A stretch of 55,124 nucleotides of DNA, taken from positions 1 to 55,124 of the forward strand of contig JAPPFW010000082.1 in assembly GCA_028821575.1 (NCBI GenBank), in the 5' to 3' direction. Under the pieces are notes generated by a model. It had not been told where the DNA came from. It saw nothing but the letters and a program-made list of their open reading frames with translations, and searched no databases. Both the position numbers and the translations under genes were made by a program. Every line of letters begins with the position of its first letter. Positions within the stretch are counted from its first letter, which is position 1. Positions 34,561 to 43,007 of the stretch are shown here, piece by piece. Origin of the DNA: a bacterium. Its GTDB lineage: Bacteria > Actinomycetota > Acidimicrobiia > Spongiisociales > Spongiisociaceae.

Positions 34561-35199
34561 TTGACGACTCCGCGACGGGGACTCCTGTTCCACTTCACAC
34601 ACATGGCCAATCTCTCGTCGATTGTCACAGAGGGTCTTTACTGTGACAGCGATATGACAGATAGTCAGCAATCGGTGCGAGAGATCGGTCATCGTGACAT
34701 CAAGGCCCAGCGACGCGTACGTTCGGTTCCATTACCGCCGGGCGGCGTCGTGGCGGACTACGTACCCTTCTACTTCGCAGCGCGTTCGCCCATGCTCTAC
34801 GTGATCTCCAGGGGTTCTGTGCCGACGTACACCGCAGGGCAGGAGGAGCTGGTGTATCTGGTCACGAGCGTGGAGGCTGTCAGCGCTCATGGGGTTGGGT
34901 TCGTCTTCACCGACCGCAATGCTGCACTTAGCTATGCGCGGTACGGCAACGATCCTGAGGTGCTTGATGATTGTGTTGACTGGGATCTGATGCAAGCACG
35001 TATGTGGGCCGACACTCCAGAGGAGCCTGATCGCAAGGAAAGGCGGATGGCAGAGTTCCTTGCGCATCGTCATGTTCCATGGGCGCTGATCATCGCGGTT
35101 GTGGCAAAGAACGAACAGGTAGCTGAGCAGGCGCATACCTTACTTGATAGTCTGGGGGAGACGACCCCCGTCCGCGTGAAGTCTGGGTGGTACTTCTGA
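34561..35199 (+). CDS. darT: DarT, DNA thymidine ADP-ribosyltransferase toxin
   Basis: The 212-residue product has FHFTHMANLSSIVTEGL (10-26) at the NAD-binding start of the fold, VADYVPFYFAARSPMLY (64-80), the Y/H/E-type core and RRMAEFLAHRHVPW with the probable catalytic Glu165. DarT is known to ADP-ribosylate thymidine in specific single-stranded DNA motifs and block replication; it serves in phage defence. TTG start with GAAGGA 9 bases upstream. Its stop overlaps the start of darG. GC is lower than in the genes on either side. Confidence 0.93.
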   Translation: MTTPRRGLLFHFTHMANLSSIVTEGLYCDSDMTDSQQSVREIGHRDIKAQRRVRSVPLPPGGVVADYVPFYFAARSPMLYVISRGSVPTYTAGQEELVYLVTSVEAVSAHGVGFVFTDRNAALSYARYGNDPEVLDDCVDWDLMQARMWADTPEEPDRKERRMAEFLAHRHVPWALIIAVVAKNEQVAEQAHTLLDSLGETTPVRVKSGWYF

Positions 35200-36257
35200 T
35201 GACGCGGTTCAGATATGTAACTGGGAACCTGCTTAAGGCCGATGTTGACGCTCTCGTCAATACGGTCAACACGGTCGGTGTCATGGGTAAGGGTCTCGCC
35301 CTCCAATTCAAGAACGCCTTCCCAGCGAACTTCAAGGCGTACTCGAAGGCATGCAAGGACGGGGATGTGAGGCTCGGGAGGGTCTTCATCTTCGACAACG
35401 GTCAACTAATTCGGCCACGGTGGATTCTCAACTTCCCAACGAAGGGCCACTGGCGAGCGCGCTCTCGTCTCTCGAATGTGTCAGCGGGCCTCGATGACCT
35501 TAGAAGCGTTGTCGAGGGACTGCGCGTTGAGTCGATCGCTGTTCCACCACTTGGCTGTGGTAATGGTGGGCTGAGCTGGGCTAACGTACGACCGCTGATC
35601 GAAGAGAAGTTGGATGGTCTGGGGATCGATGTTGATCTCTACCTGCCTATCGGCTCACCGCCCGCCGCGGAAATGGTGATCTCGACCCCGCGTCCCGATC
35701 TAACCCCTCCGAGGGCAGCCCTAGTCGAGATGGTTCACCGCTACTCGAATCTGGCGTTTGGTACCTCATTGGTTGAAGTCCAGAAACTCATGTACTTCCT
35801 CCAAGCAGCGGGTGAACCATTACGGCTGCGATACAAGGCGCATCTCTACGGGCCCTATGCAGACAACCTCCGTCACGTACTGAAGCTACTTGAGGGGCAC
35901 TACCTGCGGGGATTCGGAGATGGATCCCAGAGTGTACCGGCGGCCGAACCGATTCGTGTCCTTCCGGACGCTCCTCGGGAAGCGCTGTCGGTTCTCTCTC
36001 AGGAGAGTGAGCTTGTAGGACGGGTGGAACGTGTTCTGGAGCTTGTCCGGGGCTACGAGTCATCCTACGGACTCGAACTACTAGCAAGCGTTCACTGGTT
36101 AGCTACTCGTGATGAACGGTGCGACTCGCTCGATCACGTTATCAAGCATGTTCACTCGTGGAGTACTAGAAAGAACCGTATGTTCACCGAAGGCCATATC
36201 AGAATGGCATGGACACACCTTCAAGCGCATGGATGGCTGACCCGCACACCTGCCTGA
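35199..36257 (+). CDS. darG: DarG, macrodomain antitoxin
   Basis: The 352-residue N-terminal macrodomain (1-150) has GNLLKADVDALVNTVN, VGVMGKGLALQFK and AVPPLGCGNGGLSW, the motifs that bind and remove ADP-ribose from thymidine. The C-terminal region (about 165-350, VEVQKLMYFLQAAGEPLRL, AHLYGPYADNLRHVL) is the helical part known to bind DarT. ATG 35199 shares one base with the darT stop (TGATG); an in-frame GTG at 35187 is less likely. Cytosolic. Confidence 0.93.
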   Translation: MTRFRYVTGNLLKADVDALVNTVNTVGVMGKGLALQFKNAFPANFKAYSKACKDGDVRLGRVFIFDNGQLIRPRWILNFPTKGHWRARSRLSNVSAGLDDLRSVVEGLRVESIAVPPLGCGNGGLSWANVRPLIEEKLDGLGIDVDLYLPIGSPPAAEMVISTPRPDLTPPRAALVEMVHRYSNLAFGTSLVEVQKLMYFLQAAGEPLRLRYKAHLYGPYADNLRHVLKLLEGHYLRGFGDGSQSVPAAEPIRVLPDAPREALSVLSQESELVGRVERVLELVRGYESSYGLELLASVHWLATRDERCDSLDHVIKHVHSWSTRKNRMFTEGHIRMAWTHLQAHGWLTRTPA

Positions 36258-36384
36258 GTACTGAAGACAAGGCTGCGCAGCTAAGCCTGGTCAACGCCGG
36301 GGTGCCCCTTCGATCGCACGTGGGATGAGTGAACAACTCTCCGGGCTCTTCGGGACGAACAATGTGTCTCGGACGTGTGCCTGG

Positions 36385-36410
36385 TTTCGTGTCGCTAGAA
36401 GCGTCACGAA
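36385..36410. promoter_or_regulatory. Palindromic operator-like site, copy 1
   Basis: TTCGTG and CACGAA arms around a GC-containing centre (TCGC/GCG) make a 26-base dyad. It matches 36901-36926 at about 22 of 26 positions. This copy abuts the phosphotriesterase remnant rather than a start codon. Confidence 0.5.
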
Positions 36411-36546
36411 TCTACCGGCGCTACGGAGGCGTCGGCTACGACTTCGTACCCGCGGGGTGGTGCCCCGCCGGCGAGACGCCGGCGTTCGCGCTTCGGCTAT
36501 CGACACCATGCTCATCCGTAACCCCGCCAGACTCCTGGTCCGCTGA
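36411..36546 (+). pseudogene. 3' remnant of a phosphotriesterase-like gene
   Basis: Nucleotides 36411-36546 match the last 135 bases of the intact gene ending at 34338 at about 80 percent (CTACCGGCGCTACGG...CCCCGCCAGACTCCT). Reading gives YRRYGGVGYDFVPAG in one frame and AIDTMLIRNPARLLVR in another, so an indel lies between. The 5' nine-tenths of the gene is missing. The darTG pair lies between intact gene and remnant. Confidence 0.88.
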
Positions 36547-36900
36547 CGGTTCACGGTCACAACCCTTATAGCTGCTGTAGTAGTCGCCTCCATAGCTGAA
36601 AACGGTCACCCCGTGAGCTACACGGTCCTTGATGGGGTGCTTCCGAACTGATGCAAACGACGACCTTCGATCGGGTACGTCCAGCTGCCAAAGCGGCGTG
36701 TGCTAACCGTGAACGGTGGAGATGTGCCGGGAAAGCACCGCCATGGCTCCAGGCCGCCCCGTTTGATCGACCCTTGGTTGGAATGGCCCCAAAGTTCGAT
36801 GCTGTCAATATCGCGTTACCGGTGACGACATATCCGAGAGGCATACACAAGTTTTTGGGGTCATTCCGGGACCAGCTAGCGATGCCGACCGTATACTCGA
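36547..36900. other. 354-base spacer upstream of the peptide-ABC operon
   Basis: No frame here looks coding. It separates the phosphotriesterase remnant from the second operator-like site and presumably holds the promoter of the importer operon; I cannot fix a -35/-10 pair. Confidence 0.35.
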
Positions 36901-36926
36901 TTTCGTGTCCCTTGAGGCGTCACGAA
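36901..36926. promoter_or_regulatory. Palindromic operator-like site, copy 2
   Basis: A 26-base dyad with TTCGTG/CACGAA arms ends 14 bases before the ATG of the ABC binding-protein gene and just before its GGAGG ribosome-binding site. The position fits a repressor operator near the transcription start, or translational control, of the importer operon. Confidence 0.55.
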
Positions 36927-36940
36927 GATTGGAGGACGCT

Positions 36941-38926
36941 ATGACAGACCACCGGAACCGACGATCCAGACACCGCGGAAGGGGACGATTCTCCGGCCCG
37001 GTCTCCATTATGGCGCTGCTACTGGCGCTAGCGCTGGTAGCAGCGGCGTGCGGCGGCGAAGAGGACACGACAGCCGCAGACGAAGCGGCCGCTGCGCAGG
37101 CCCAAGCGGCCGCTGCGCAGGCAGCCGCGAGCGCGGCCCAGGCAGATGCCGAGGCGGCCGCGGCGGCGCTGGCCCAGGCACAAGCCGATCTGGAAGCTGC
37201 CCAGGCGGCCGCCGCCGAAGCCATGGAGGGTGATGAGGCCGCCCAGGCCGAGATGTCCGACAGGCTCGCAGAAGCCGAGGCAGCTCTGGAGGCCGCCGAG
37301 ATGGCCGCCGAGGTAGCACTGGAGGCCGCCGAGGCCGCCGAAGCAGCCGCGGCGACCGCCGCCGAATCGATGGAGGAGGAGGCTCCCACCACCACCGAGG
37401 CGATGATGGAGGAGGAGATGGGCACGGTCACCATCGCGGTGCCCACCGATATCGCCACCTTCGATCCCAACGGTGTGACAGGGGTCCGCGACCTCGACAT
37501 GTACATCAACCTGTATTCCGGCCTGACCCGTCACAGCGTGATCCCGTCGGCGTTCGTCGACGGCCACTACGAGTGGGATCGGGTGGAGGTCGACCCCAAC
37601 CTGGCCGAATCGATCGAGATCTCGGACGATGGCACGGTCTACACCTTCAAGATCAGGCAAGGCCTCAGTTTCCCGAGCGGGAACCCCCTGACCGCCAAGG
37701 ACTTCCACTACTCGTGGGAGCGGGGTCTGGCCCACACCGGCAGCATTACGGACTTCGAGCTCGGCGTGATCGAGGTATCCGACATGAACCAGGTCGAGGT
37801 GGTCGACGACTACACCTTGCAGGTGACCCTGCCGCGGCCCAACCCCAGGGTGCTGCGGGTGCTCTCCCTGTCGGTCATGTCGGCCGTCGACTCCGAACTG
37901 CTGAAGTCGCAGGCCACGGACGACGACCCCTGGGCCGATGACTACGCCCGGAACAACCCGGCCGGGTACGGCCCGTACGTGCTGGTGGAGCGGGAAGTCG
38001 GTACCCGGATGGTGTTCGAGCCCAACCCCGACTGGTGGGACGCCGAATCGGCCGGCCGGTCGAGGATCGTCTACCAGGTGGTGCCCGAAGAGGCTCAGCG
38101 GCTGCTGCTGGTCCAGCAGGGCGCAATCGACCTGGCCTACGCCATGTCGGCCCGGACCGCCCAGCGAGCCGGCGACGACGTGCAGGTCCTGGACTTCCCG
38201 ACCTTCGCCCAGCGGTACCTGGGTCTGAACCAGACCAAGGCTCCGTACAACATCCTGGAGGTGCGCCAGGCGATCGCCTACGCGATCGACTACGAGCGGA
38301 TCATCGCCGAGGTCTACTTCGGTAGCTCCCAGCGCTTGCTCTCGCCCTTCCCGACCGGGCACGAAGGTTGGAGAGACTCCTGGCCGTACAGCCCGGACAT
38401 AGAGAAGGCCAAGGCGCTACTGGCCGAGGCTGGCTATCCGGACGGGTTCGACGCCGAGATGCTCGTCTACGGCGACCTGCCCGAGATCGAGGCGTCCACG
38501 GTGCTGATCCAGAGCGACCTGGCCCAGATCGGGATCAACCTCGGGGCCCGCAGCGTGACCGGAGCGGAGTTCTTCGGGCTGGTCACTCCGGGGACGGACG
38601 ACTTCGATATGGCGATCATCCCCTGCACGCCCTGGTTACCCGAGGTGTGGTACACATCGAACCTGCTGCTCCACTCGGGTACGACGTGTTCGATCACCTA
38701 CAACAATCCCGTGGTGGACGCGCTGGTCCAGGACATGAAAGCGGCGGCCACGACCGAGGAAGCGATCCCTCCGGCCCAGCAGGCGCAGGAACTGTGGGAG
38801 CAGGACATCGGGTTCATCCCGATCGCCCAGCCGAACCAGGTCCAGATCCTGAGCAAGGACTTGGTTGGCTTCCTGCTGACCAACGAGGACGAGTCGGTGT
38901 ACTTCGCCTACCTCGAAAAGACATAG
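36941..38926 (+). CDS. ABC importer solute-binding lipoprotein (family 5, peptide/opine type) with Ala-rich coiled-coil stalk
   Basis: The 661-residue product has a lipobox LVAAACGG (Cys about 37), then about 110 residues of Ala/Glu/Gln-rich heptads (AQAAAAQAAASAAQADAE type, 45-155), a predicted long coiled coil. The SBP family 5 domain follows (YTFKIRQGLSFPSGNPLTAKDFHYSWERGL; NPAGYGPYVLVE; VRQAIAYAIDYERII; AKALLAEAGYPDGF). Most relatives lack such a stalk, which would lift or oligomerise the binding domain above the membrane. ATG 36941 has GGAGG 5 bases upstream. First gene of a five-gene importer operon. Confidence 0.92.
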   Translation: MTDHRNRRSRHRGRGRFSGPVSIMALLLALALVAAACGGEEDTTAADEAAAAQAQAAAAQAAASAAQADAEAAAAALAQAQADLEAAQAAAAEAMEGDEAAQAEMSDRLAEAEAALEAAEMAAEVALEAAEAAEAAAATAAESMEEEAPTTTEAMMEEEMGTVTIAVPTDIATFDPNGVTGVRDLDMYINLYSGLTRHSVIPSAFVDGHYEWDRVEVDPNLAESIEISDDGTVYTFKIRQGLSFPSGNPLTAKDFHYSWERGLAHTGSITDFELGVIEVSDMNQVEVVDDYTLQVTLPRPNPRVLRVLSLSVMSAVDSELLKSQATDDDPWADDYARNNPAGYGPYVLVEREVGTRMVFEPNPDWWDAESAGRSRIVYQVVPEEAQRLLLVQQGAIDLAYAMSARTAQRAGDDVQVLDFPTFAQRYLGLNQTKAPYNILEVRQAIAYAIDYERIIAEVYFGSSQRLLSPFPTGHEGWRDSWPYSPDIEKAKALLAEAGYPDGFDAEMLVYGDLPEIEASTVLIQSDLAQIGINLGARSVTGAEFFGLVTPGTDDFDMAIIPCTPWLPEVWYTSNLLLHSGTTCSITYNNPVVDALVQDMKAAATTEEAIPPAQQAQELWEQDIGFIPIAQPNQVQILSKDLVGFLLTNEDESVYFAYLEKT

Positions 38927-38941
38927 GACACATGCACGTAT

Positions 38942-38975
38942 GGAACGGGTCCGGGCTCCAGTCCGGGCCCGTTCC
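38942..38975 (+). terminator. Strong hairpin between binding-protein and permease genes
   Basis: GGAACGGGTCCGG and CCGGGCCCGTTCC pair over 13 positions (one G-U) with an 8-base loop, 16 bases after the stop codon of the binding-protein gene. There is only a weak T tract after it. It is typical of a partial terminator or 3' stabiliser that keeps binding protein in excess over membrane subunits. Confidence 0.7.
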
Positions 38976-39093
38976 TCAATCGCAAGCGAGTATCTGTCTG
39001 TCGAAGGCCGTCCGGACCGGCCCCGCACCGAGGGTGCACATGGCAGCCGGAACGCGGCGCGGAGTCGTCCGTGCGGGCGCTAGGTTCTAGCCG

Positions 39094-40113
39094 ATGAGGA
39101 ACCTGGGTGTCTTCATAGGAAGACGGTTGCTGATCACCGTCCCCATGTTGTTGATCGTCAGCATCCTCACCTTCGTGATCCTGCGGATGTTGCCGTCCGA
39201 TCCTGTGGCGATGATCGTCGGGATCAATCGCACGCCCGAACGGGTCGAGTTCGTCACCGCCCAGTTGGGTCTCGACAAGCCGCTGGTGGAGCAGTTCGTG
39301 ATCTGGATGGGGAACGTGCTGCAGGGCGACCTCGGGACCGCCTGGCACACCGGCCAGGCGGTCACCACCGACCTTGCCGCGCGGATACCCGCATCTGTCG
39401 AACTGGCCTTCCTGGCCCTGCTCATCGGGGTGCCGGGCGGCGTAGCCACCGGGGTCATAGCGGCCCGTTACCGGGATCGCTTCGCTGACTTCGGGCTGCG
39501 CTTCTCGTCGCTGCTGGCCATCGCCACACCTGAGTTCCTGTTCGGGATATTCGCCATCTGGCTGTTCTTCGCCGTGTTGAACTGGGCGCCGGCTCCCCTG
39601 GGGAGGATCGAGTTCGGGATCTCGCCGCCGGAGGCCATCACGGGCCTCTACATCGTCGACAGCGTGCTGACCCGAAACACCGAGGCGCTGGTCTCGTCGC
39701 TCCGTTCGATCGCGTTGCCCGCCATCAGCTTGGGGGTCATCCTCGCCGGAGGCTTCCAGCGCTTCACCCGGGCGACGATGGTCGAGTCCTTGAGTTCGGA
39801 TGCGGTTCTCTCGTCGCGGGGCCACGGGTTGCCCAACCGGCTCGTGTTCTACAAGTACTCGCTGAAGCAAGCCCTGCTGGTGGTGGTTCCGGTCTTCGGC
39901 ATAGTGGTGGCCTACGCCATCGGCGGTCTGGTGGCCGTTGAGAGGATCTTCTCGTGGCCGGGGGTGGGTCGGTACGCGCTGGAGGCGGTCAGCAGGGCCG
40001 ACCTGAACGCCGTGCAGGGTTTCATTCTCTTCTCCGTGGTGCTCTACGTCGCCCTGAACCTCTTTGTCGACATAGTCCAAGCCATCATCGACCCCAGGAT
40101 CGAGTACCGGTGA
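39094..40113 (+). CDS. dppB: Peptide/nickel-type ABC permease, DppB-like
   Basis: The 339-residue product has an N-terminal helix (RRLLITVPMLLIVSILTFVI), FVILRMLPSDP, the EAA-type segment with SRGHGLPNRLVFYKYSLKQALL and the late ERIFSWPGVGRYALEAVSRAD loop typical of DppB/OppB. It couples to the GTG start of the next gene with a 4-base overlap. Symbol given by family only; the transported solute is unknown. Confidence 0.9.
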   Translation: MRNLGVFIGRRLLITVPMLLIVSILTFVILRMLPSDPVAMIVGINRTPERVEFVTAQLGLDKPLVEQFVIWMGNVLQGDLGTAWHTGQAVTTDLAARIPASVELAFLALLIGVPGGVATGVIAARYRDRFADFGLRFSSLLAIATPEFLFGIFAIWLFFAVLNWAPAPLGRIEFGISPPEAITGLYIVDSVLTRNTEALVSSLRSIALPAISLGVILAGGFQRFTRATMVESLSSDAVLSSRGHGLPNRLVFYKYSLKQALLVVVPVFGIVVAYAIGGLVAVERIFSWPGVGRYALEAVSRADLNAVQGFILFSVVLYVALNLFVDIVQAIIDPRIEYR

Positions 40114-40979
40114 CGGCCATTGCATCCGCGCAGGAGAGGACCGGTCCGGCTGTTCGGCTGAAGCGGATATGGCGGTACCCGTCGCTGGTCGTCGGGCTCG
40201 TTTTGTTCTCCCCGATCCTGCTGGGTTCGATCATCGTGCCCTTCATCAGTCCTCATGGTCCGACCGAGTCGGTGGCCGGCCGCCAGTTGCTTCCGCCAAG
40301 CTCCGAACACCTTTTCGGCACCGACCTGTTCGGCATGGACATCTTCACCCGCGTCTTCGCCGGCGGGCGCTACGACCTCGGAGTGGCGTTCGTGGCCGCG
40401 CTGATCGGCATGAGCGTGGGGGTGATCATCGGCGGCTTCTCCGGATACATCGGCGGTCGAGTCGACGAGTTGGTCAGCCGGGTGATCGAGGCCCTCCAGG
40501 CGTTTCCCCCGTTCATCATCGCCCTGGCGTTCGTGGCGGTGCTGGGCAACTCGGTGGTGGTCCTGACCGGGGTCATCGCCCTCATACAGCTCACCTACTA
40601 CGTGCGGACCATGCGGGCCCAGGCTTTCTCGATCCGTGAACGGGCCTTCGTGGAGAGCGCCCGGGCCATAGGGCTCCGTACCCCCGCCATCGTATTCCGC
40701 CATATCATTCCCAACGGGGTCCGGCCGCTGATCATCCAGCTGATGATCAACGTGGGCGGCGCAATCCTGATCATCTCGCTGCTCGGTTTCCTCGGGCTCG
40801 GCGCCCAGGTGCCCACTCCCGAGTGGGGCTCGATGATCTCGATCGGCTTCGAGACGGTCGTCACGGGTGAGTGGTGGGTGTGGGCCTTCCCCGGCGCGGC
40901 GGTCATCATCACGGTCATCTCGCTCAACCTGATCGGCGACGGCCTGCGCGACGTGCTCGATCCCCGGCAGGGCGGCTAG
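40110..40979 (+). CDS. dppC: Peptide/nickel-type ABC permease, DppC-like
   Basis: The 289-residue product shows the DppC/OppC pattern: HLFGTDLFGMDIFTRVFAGGRYDL, VGVIIGGFSGYIGGRVDELV, RAFVESARAIGLRTPAIVFRHIIPNG (EAA loop) and a final LNLIGDGLRDVLDPR. GTG 40110 overlaps the upstream stop. It partners the DppB-like subunit. Confidence 0.92.
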   Translation: MTAIASAQERTGPAVRLKRIWRYPSLVVGLVLFSPILLGSIIVPFISPHGPTESVAGRQLLPPSSEHLFGTDLFGMDIFTRVFAGGRYDLGVAFVAALIGMSVGVIIGGFSGYIGGRVDELVSRVIEALQAFPPFIIALAFVAVLGNSVVVLTGVIALIQLTYYVRTMRAQAFSIRERAFVESARAIGLRTPAIVFRHIIPNGVRPLIIQLMINVGGAILIISLLGFLGLGAQVPTPEWGSMISIGFETVVTGEWWVWAFPGAAVIITVISLNLIGDGLRDVLDPRQGG

Positions 40980-40983
40980 CGCC

Positions 40984-41937
40984 ATGCCGCTCCTCTCCAT
41001 CCGGGATCTCGATATCGAACTGCGGCACCAGGAGCGCTTCGGATACGCGGTGCGGGACCTGACGCTCGACATCGAGGCCGGTGAGATCGTGGGGCTGGTG
41101 GGCGAGTCGGGTTCCGGCAAGAGCCTGACCGCCCGGGCGGTGATGGGGCTGCTGCCGAGCGCCGCGTCGGCGGGCAGGGGCCAGATCATCTTCGACGGGG
41201 TGGACCTGCTGACCCTCGACGAGGACGAGATGGAACAGGTGCGGGGACGCCGGATCGGCATCATGTTCCAGAACCCCCGCGAGAGCCTTAACCCGGTCTT
41301 CACGATCGGGGACCAGTTACGGACCATCTACCGGAAGATCCGGGGCCGCGACCGGCGTGACGCCCGGGAGGAGGCGCGCCGGATGCTGCTGTCGCTGGGC
41401 CTGCGCGAGGTGGATCGCGTCCTGGCCAGCTACCCCCACCAGCTCAGCGGCGGCATGGCCCAGCGGGCCCTCCTCGCCCTGACGCTGGCATGCGACCCGG
41501 AACTGCTGATCGCCGACGAGCCGGCCACCGGCCTGGACGCGGCTACCCAGACCCGTCTCTTCGTCGAGATCGGCCGGGTCATCAAGGAGACCGGCAAGAC
41601 GGCCATGGTGATCACCCACGACATCAGCCTGGTAAGCGGCATCTGCGACTCGGTGGCGGTCATGTACAGCGGCCAGGTGGTCGAGAGGGGCACGGTCGGC
41701 GACGTGGGTGGGCGGCCCCTCCATCCCTATTCGAGCGGCCTGTTGAAGGCGGCCGAGTTCGCGGACGAGGGCGGGCGTGCCAGCTTCATACCGGGTGCTC
41801 CCCCGGATCCGTTCATGCCGACCGGCGGGTGCCCCTTCCACCCCCGCTGCCCGCAGGCGTTCGAACCCTGCCCCGACGTGGTCCCCGCGCCGACCACAAC
41901 CGATGGTCGCCAGGTGAGGTGTCATCTGCATGAGTGA
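40984..41937 (+). CDS. dppD: Oligopeptide-type ABC ATPase, DppD-like
   Basis: The 317-residue product has Walker A GESGSGKS (39-46), Q-loop MFQNPRESLNP, signature LSGGMAQR, Walker B LLIADEPATGLD and H-loop ITHDISLV. The C-terminal oligopeptide-transporter extension (PFHPRCPQAFEPC) carries Cys residues that in relatives bind an iron-sulfur cluster or zinc. Start 4 bases after dppC stop. Confidence 0.93.
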   Translation: MPLLSIRDLDIELRHQERFGYAVRDLTLDIEAGEIVGLVGESGSGKSLTARAVMGLLPSAASAGRGQIIFDGVDLLTLDEDEMEQVRGRRIGIMFQNPRESLNPVFTIGDQLRTIYRKIRGRDRRDAREEARRMLLSLGLREVDRVLASYPHQLSGGMAQRALLALTLACDPELLIADEPATGLDAATQTRLFVEIGRVIKETGKTAMVITHDISLVSGICDSVAVMYSGQVVERGTVGDVGGRPLHPYSSGLLKAAEFADEGGRASFIPGAPPDPFMPTGGCPFHPRCPQAFEPCPDVVPAPTTTDGRQVRCHLHE

Positions 41938-42946
41938 CCTGCTCGACGTCCGAGGCTTGACGAAGGTGTTCGCCGGGGCAGGCACCTTCTGGTCGCGCCG
42001 CTCCCCAACGATCGCCGTCGAGGATGTGTCGATCCGCCTCGGGAAGGGGGAGACCCTGGCCGTGGTGGGCGAGTCAGGCAGCGGGAAGACCACCCTCGGC
42101 CGCTGCATACTCCGGCTCATCGAACCCACCGAGGGTGTGGTCGTCTTCGAGGGGACCGACATTCTCCCCCTCCGGACCGGCGAGCTGAAGGGCTTCCGGC
42201 GCAAGGCGCAGATGGTGTTCCAGAACCCGCAGGGTTCGCTGGACCCGCGGATGCGGGTGGCGTCCATCGTCGCCCAGCCGATCAAGCACCACGAAGGACT
42301 CTCCGGATCCGAGTTGGAAGGACGGGTGCTCGAGGCGCTCCGGGCGGTGGGGTTGGGCGAGTCCGACCTGCCGAAGTACCCGCACGAGATGAGCGGCGGC
42401 CAGCAGCAGCGGGTGGCCATCGCCAGGGCCATCGCCACCCGTCCCGACCTCCTAGTGCTCGACGAGCCCACCTCGGCGCTGGACGCCTCCATCCAGGGCC
42501 AGATAATCGCCCTGCTGGACGATCTCCGCGATGCGTACGAGATGAGCTACCTGTTCATCTCCCACGACCTGCGGCTCGTGCGGGCCCACTCGGACCGGAC
42601 CGCGGTCATGTACAAGGGGAGGCTGGTGGAGTTGGGGGCCACCGCCGATGTCTTCGCCAACCCGAGACACCCCTACATGCGGCTGCTCGAGGAGTTGATC
42701 CCCACCGTCCCCGCCAACCCCATCGCGCCAGCCGCCGCCACGTTCCTGATGGACGACACCTCGGACCGCCCCGACGTGGGCTGCGTGTTCAGGAACCGCT
42801 GCCCCGCCGCCACCGTCGAGTGCGAATCACCCCAGGAACTGATTCCCTCCGACGCCGATCACCGCGCCGCCTGCTGGCGCCACACCGACCCCGCCTTCGA
42901 CCAGGAATGGGAACGCCTGATAGGAGCCGCCCTGAAGGATCTGTGA
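41930..42946 (+). CDS. dppF: Oligopeptide-type ABC ATPase, DppF-like
   Basis: The 338-residue product has Walker A GESGSGKTT, Q-loop VFQNPQGSLDPRM, signature MSGGQQQR, Walker B LLVLDEPTSALD, H-loop ISHDLRLV, and the C-terminal CVFRNRCPAATVEC extension. It overlaps dppD by 8 bases and completes the five-gene importer. Confidence 0.93.
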   Translation: MSDLLDVRGLTKVFAGAGTFWSRRSPTIAVEDVSIRLGKGETLAVVGESGSGKTTLGRCILRLIEPTEGVVVFEGTDILPLRTGELKGFRRKAQMVFQNPQGSLDPRMRVASIVAQPIKHHEGLSGSELEGRVLEALRAVGLGESDLPKYPHEMSGGQQQRVAIARAIATRPDLLVLDEPTSALDASIQGQIIALLDDLRDAYEMSYLFISHDLRLVRAHSDRTAVMYKGRLVELGATADVFANPRHPYMRLLEELIPTVPANPIAPAAATFLMDDTSDRPDVGCVFRNRCPAATVECESPQELIPSDADHRAACWRHTDPAFDQEWERLIGAALKDL

Positions 42947-42951
42947 GGGTT

Positions 42952-42998
42952 TGTGGCTTGTGGTTAGTGGTTAGTGGTCAGTAACCAGTGGCCAGCGA
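42952..42998. repeat. Heptamer array, degenerate (TTGTGG / TTAGTGG)
   Basis: Immediately after the dppF stop: units TTGTGGC, TTGTGGT, TAGTGGT, TAGTGGT, CAGTAAC, CAGTGGC. Same 7-base period and related unit as the arrays at 13.05 and 28.24 kb, again starting at a gene's 3' end. Confidence 0.75.
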
Positions 42999-43007
42999 TA
43001 GTTTGGG

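Noticed and set aside
34344..34628. 94-codon minus-strand frame between the phosphotriesterase-like gene and darT
   Set aside because: It overlaps the darT start and has no recognisable domain or ribosome-binding site; too weak to call.
36325..36571. Two short frames as genes
   Set aside because: They only contain pieces of the phosphotriesterase 3' end in two frames.
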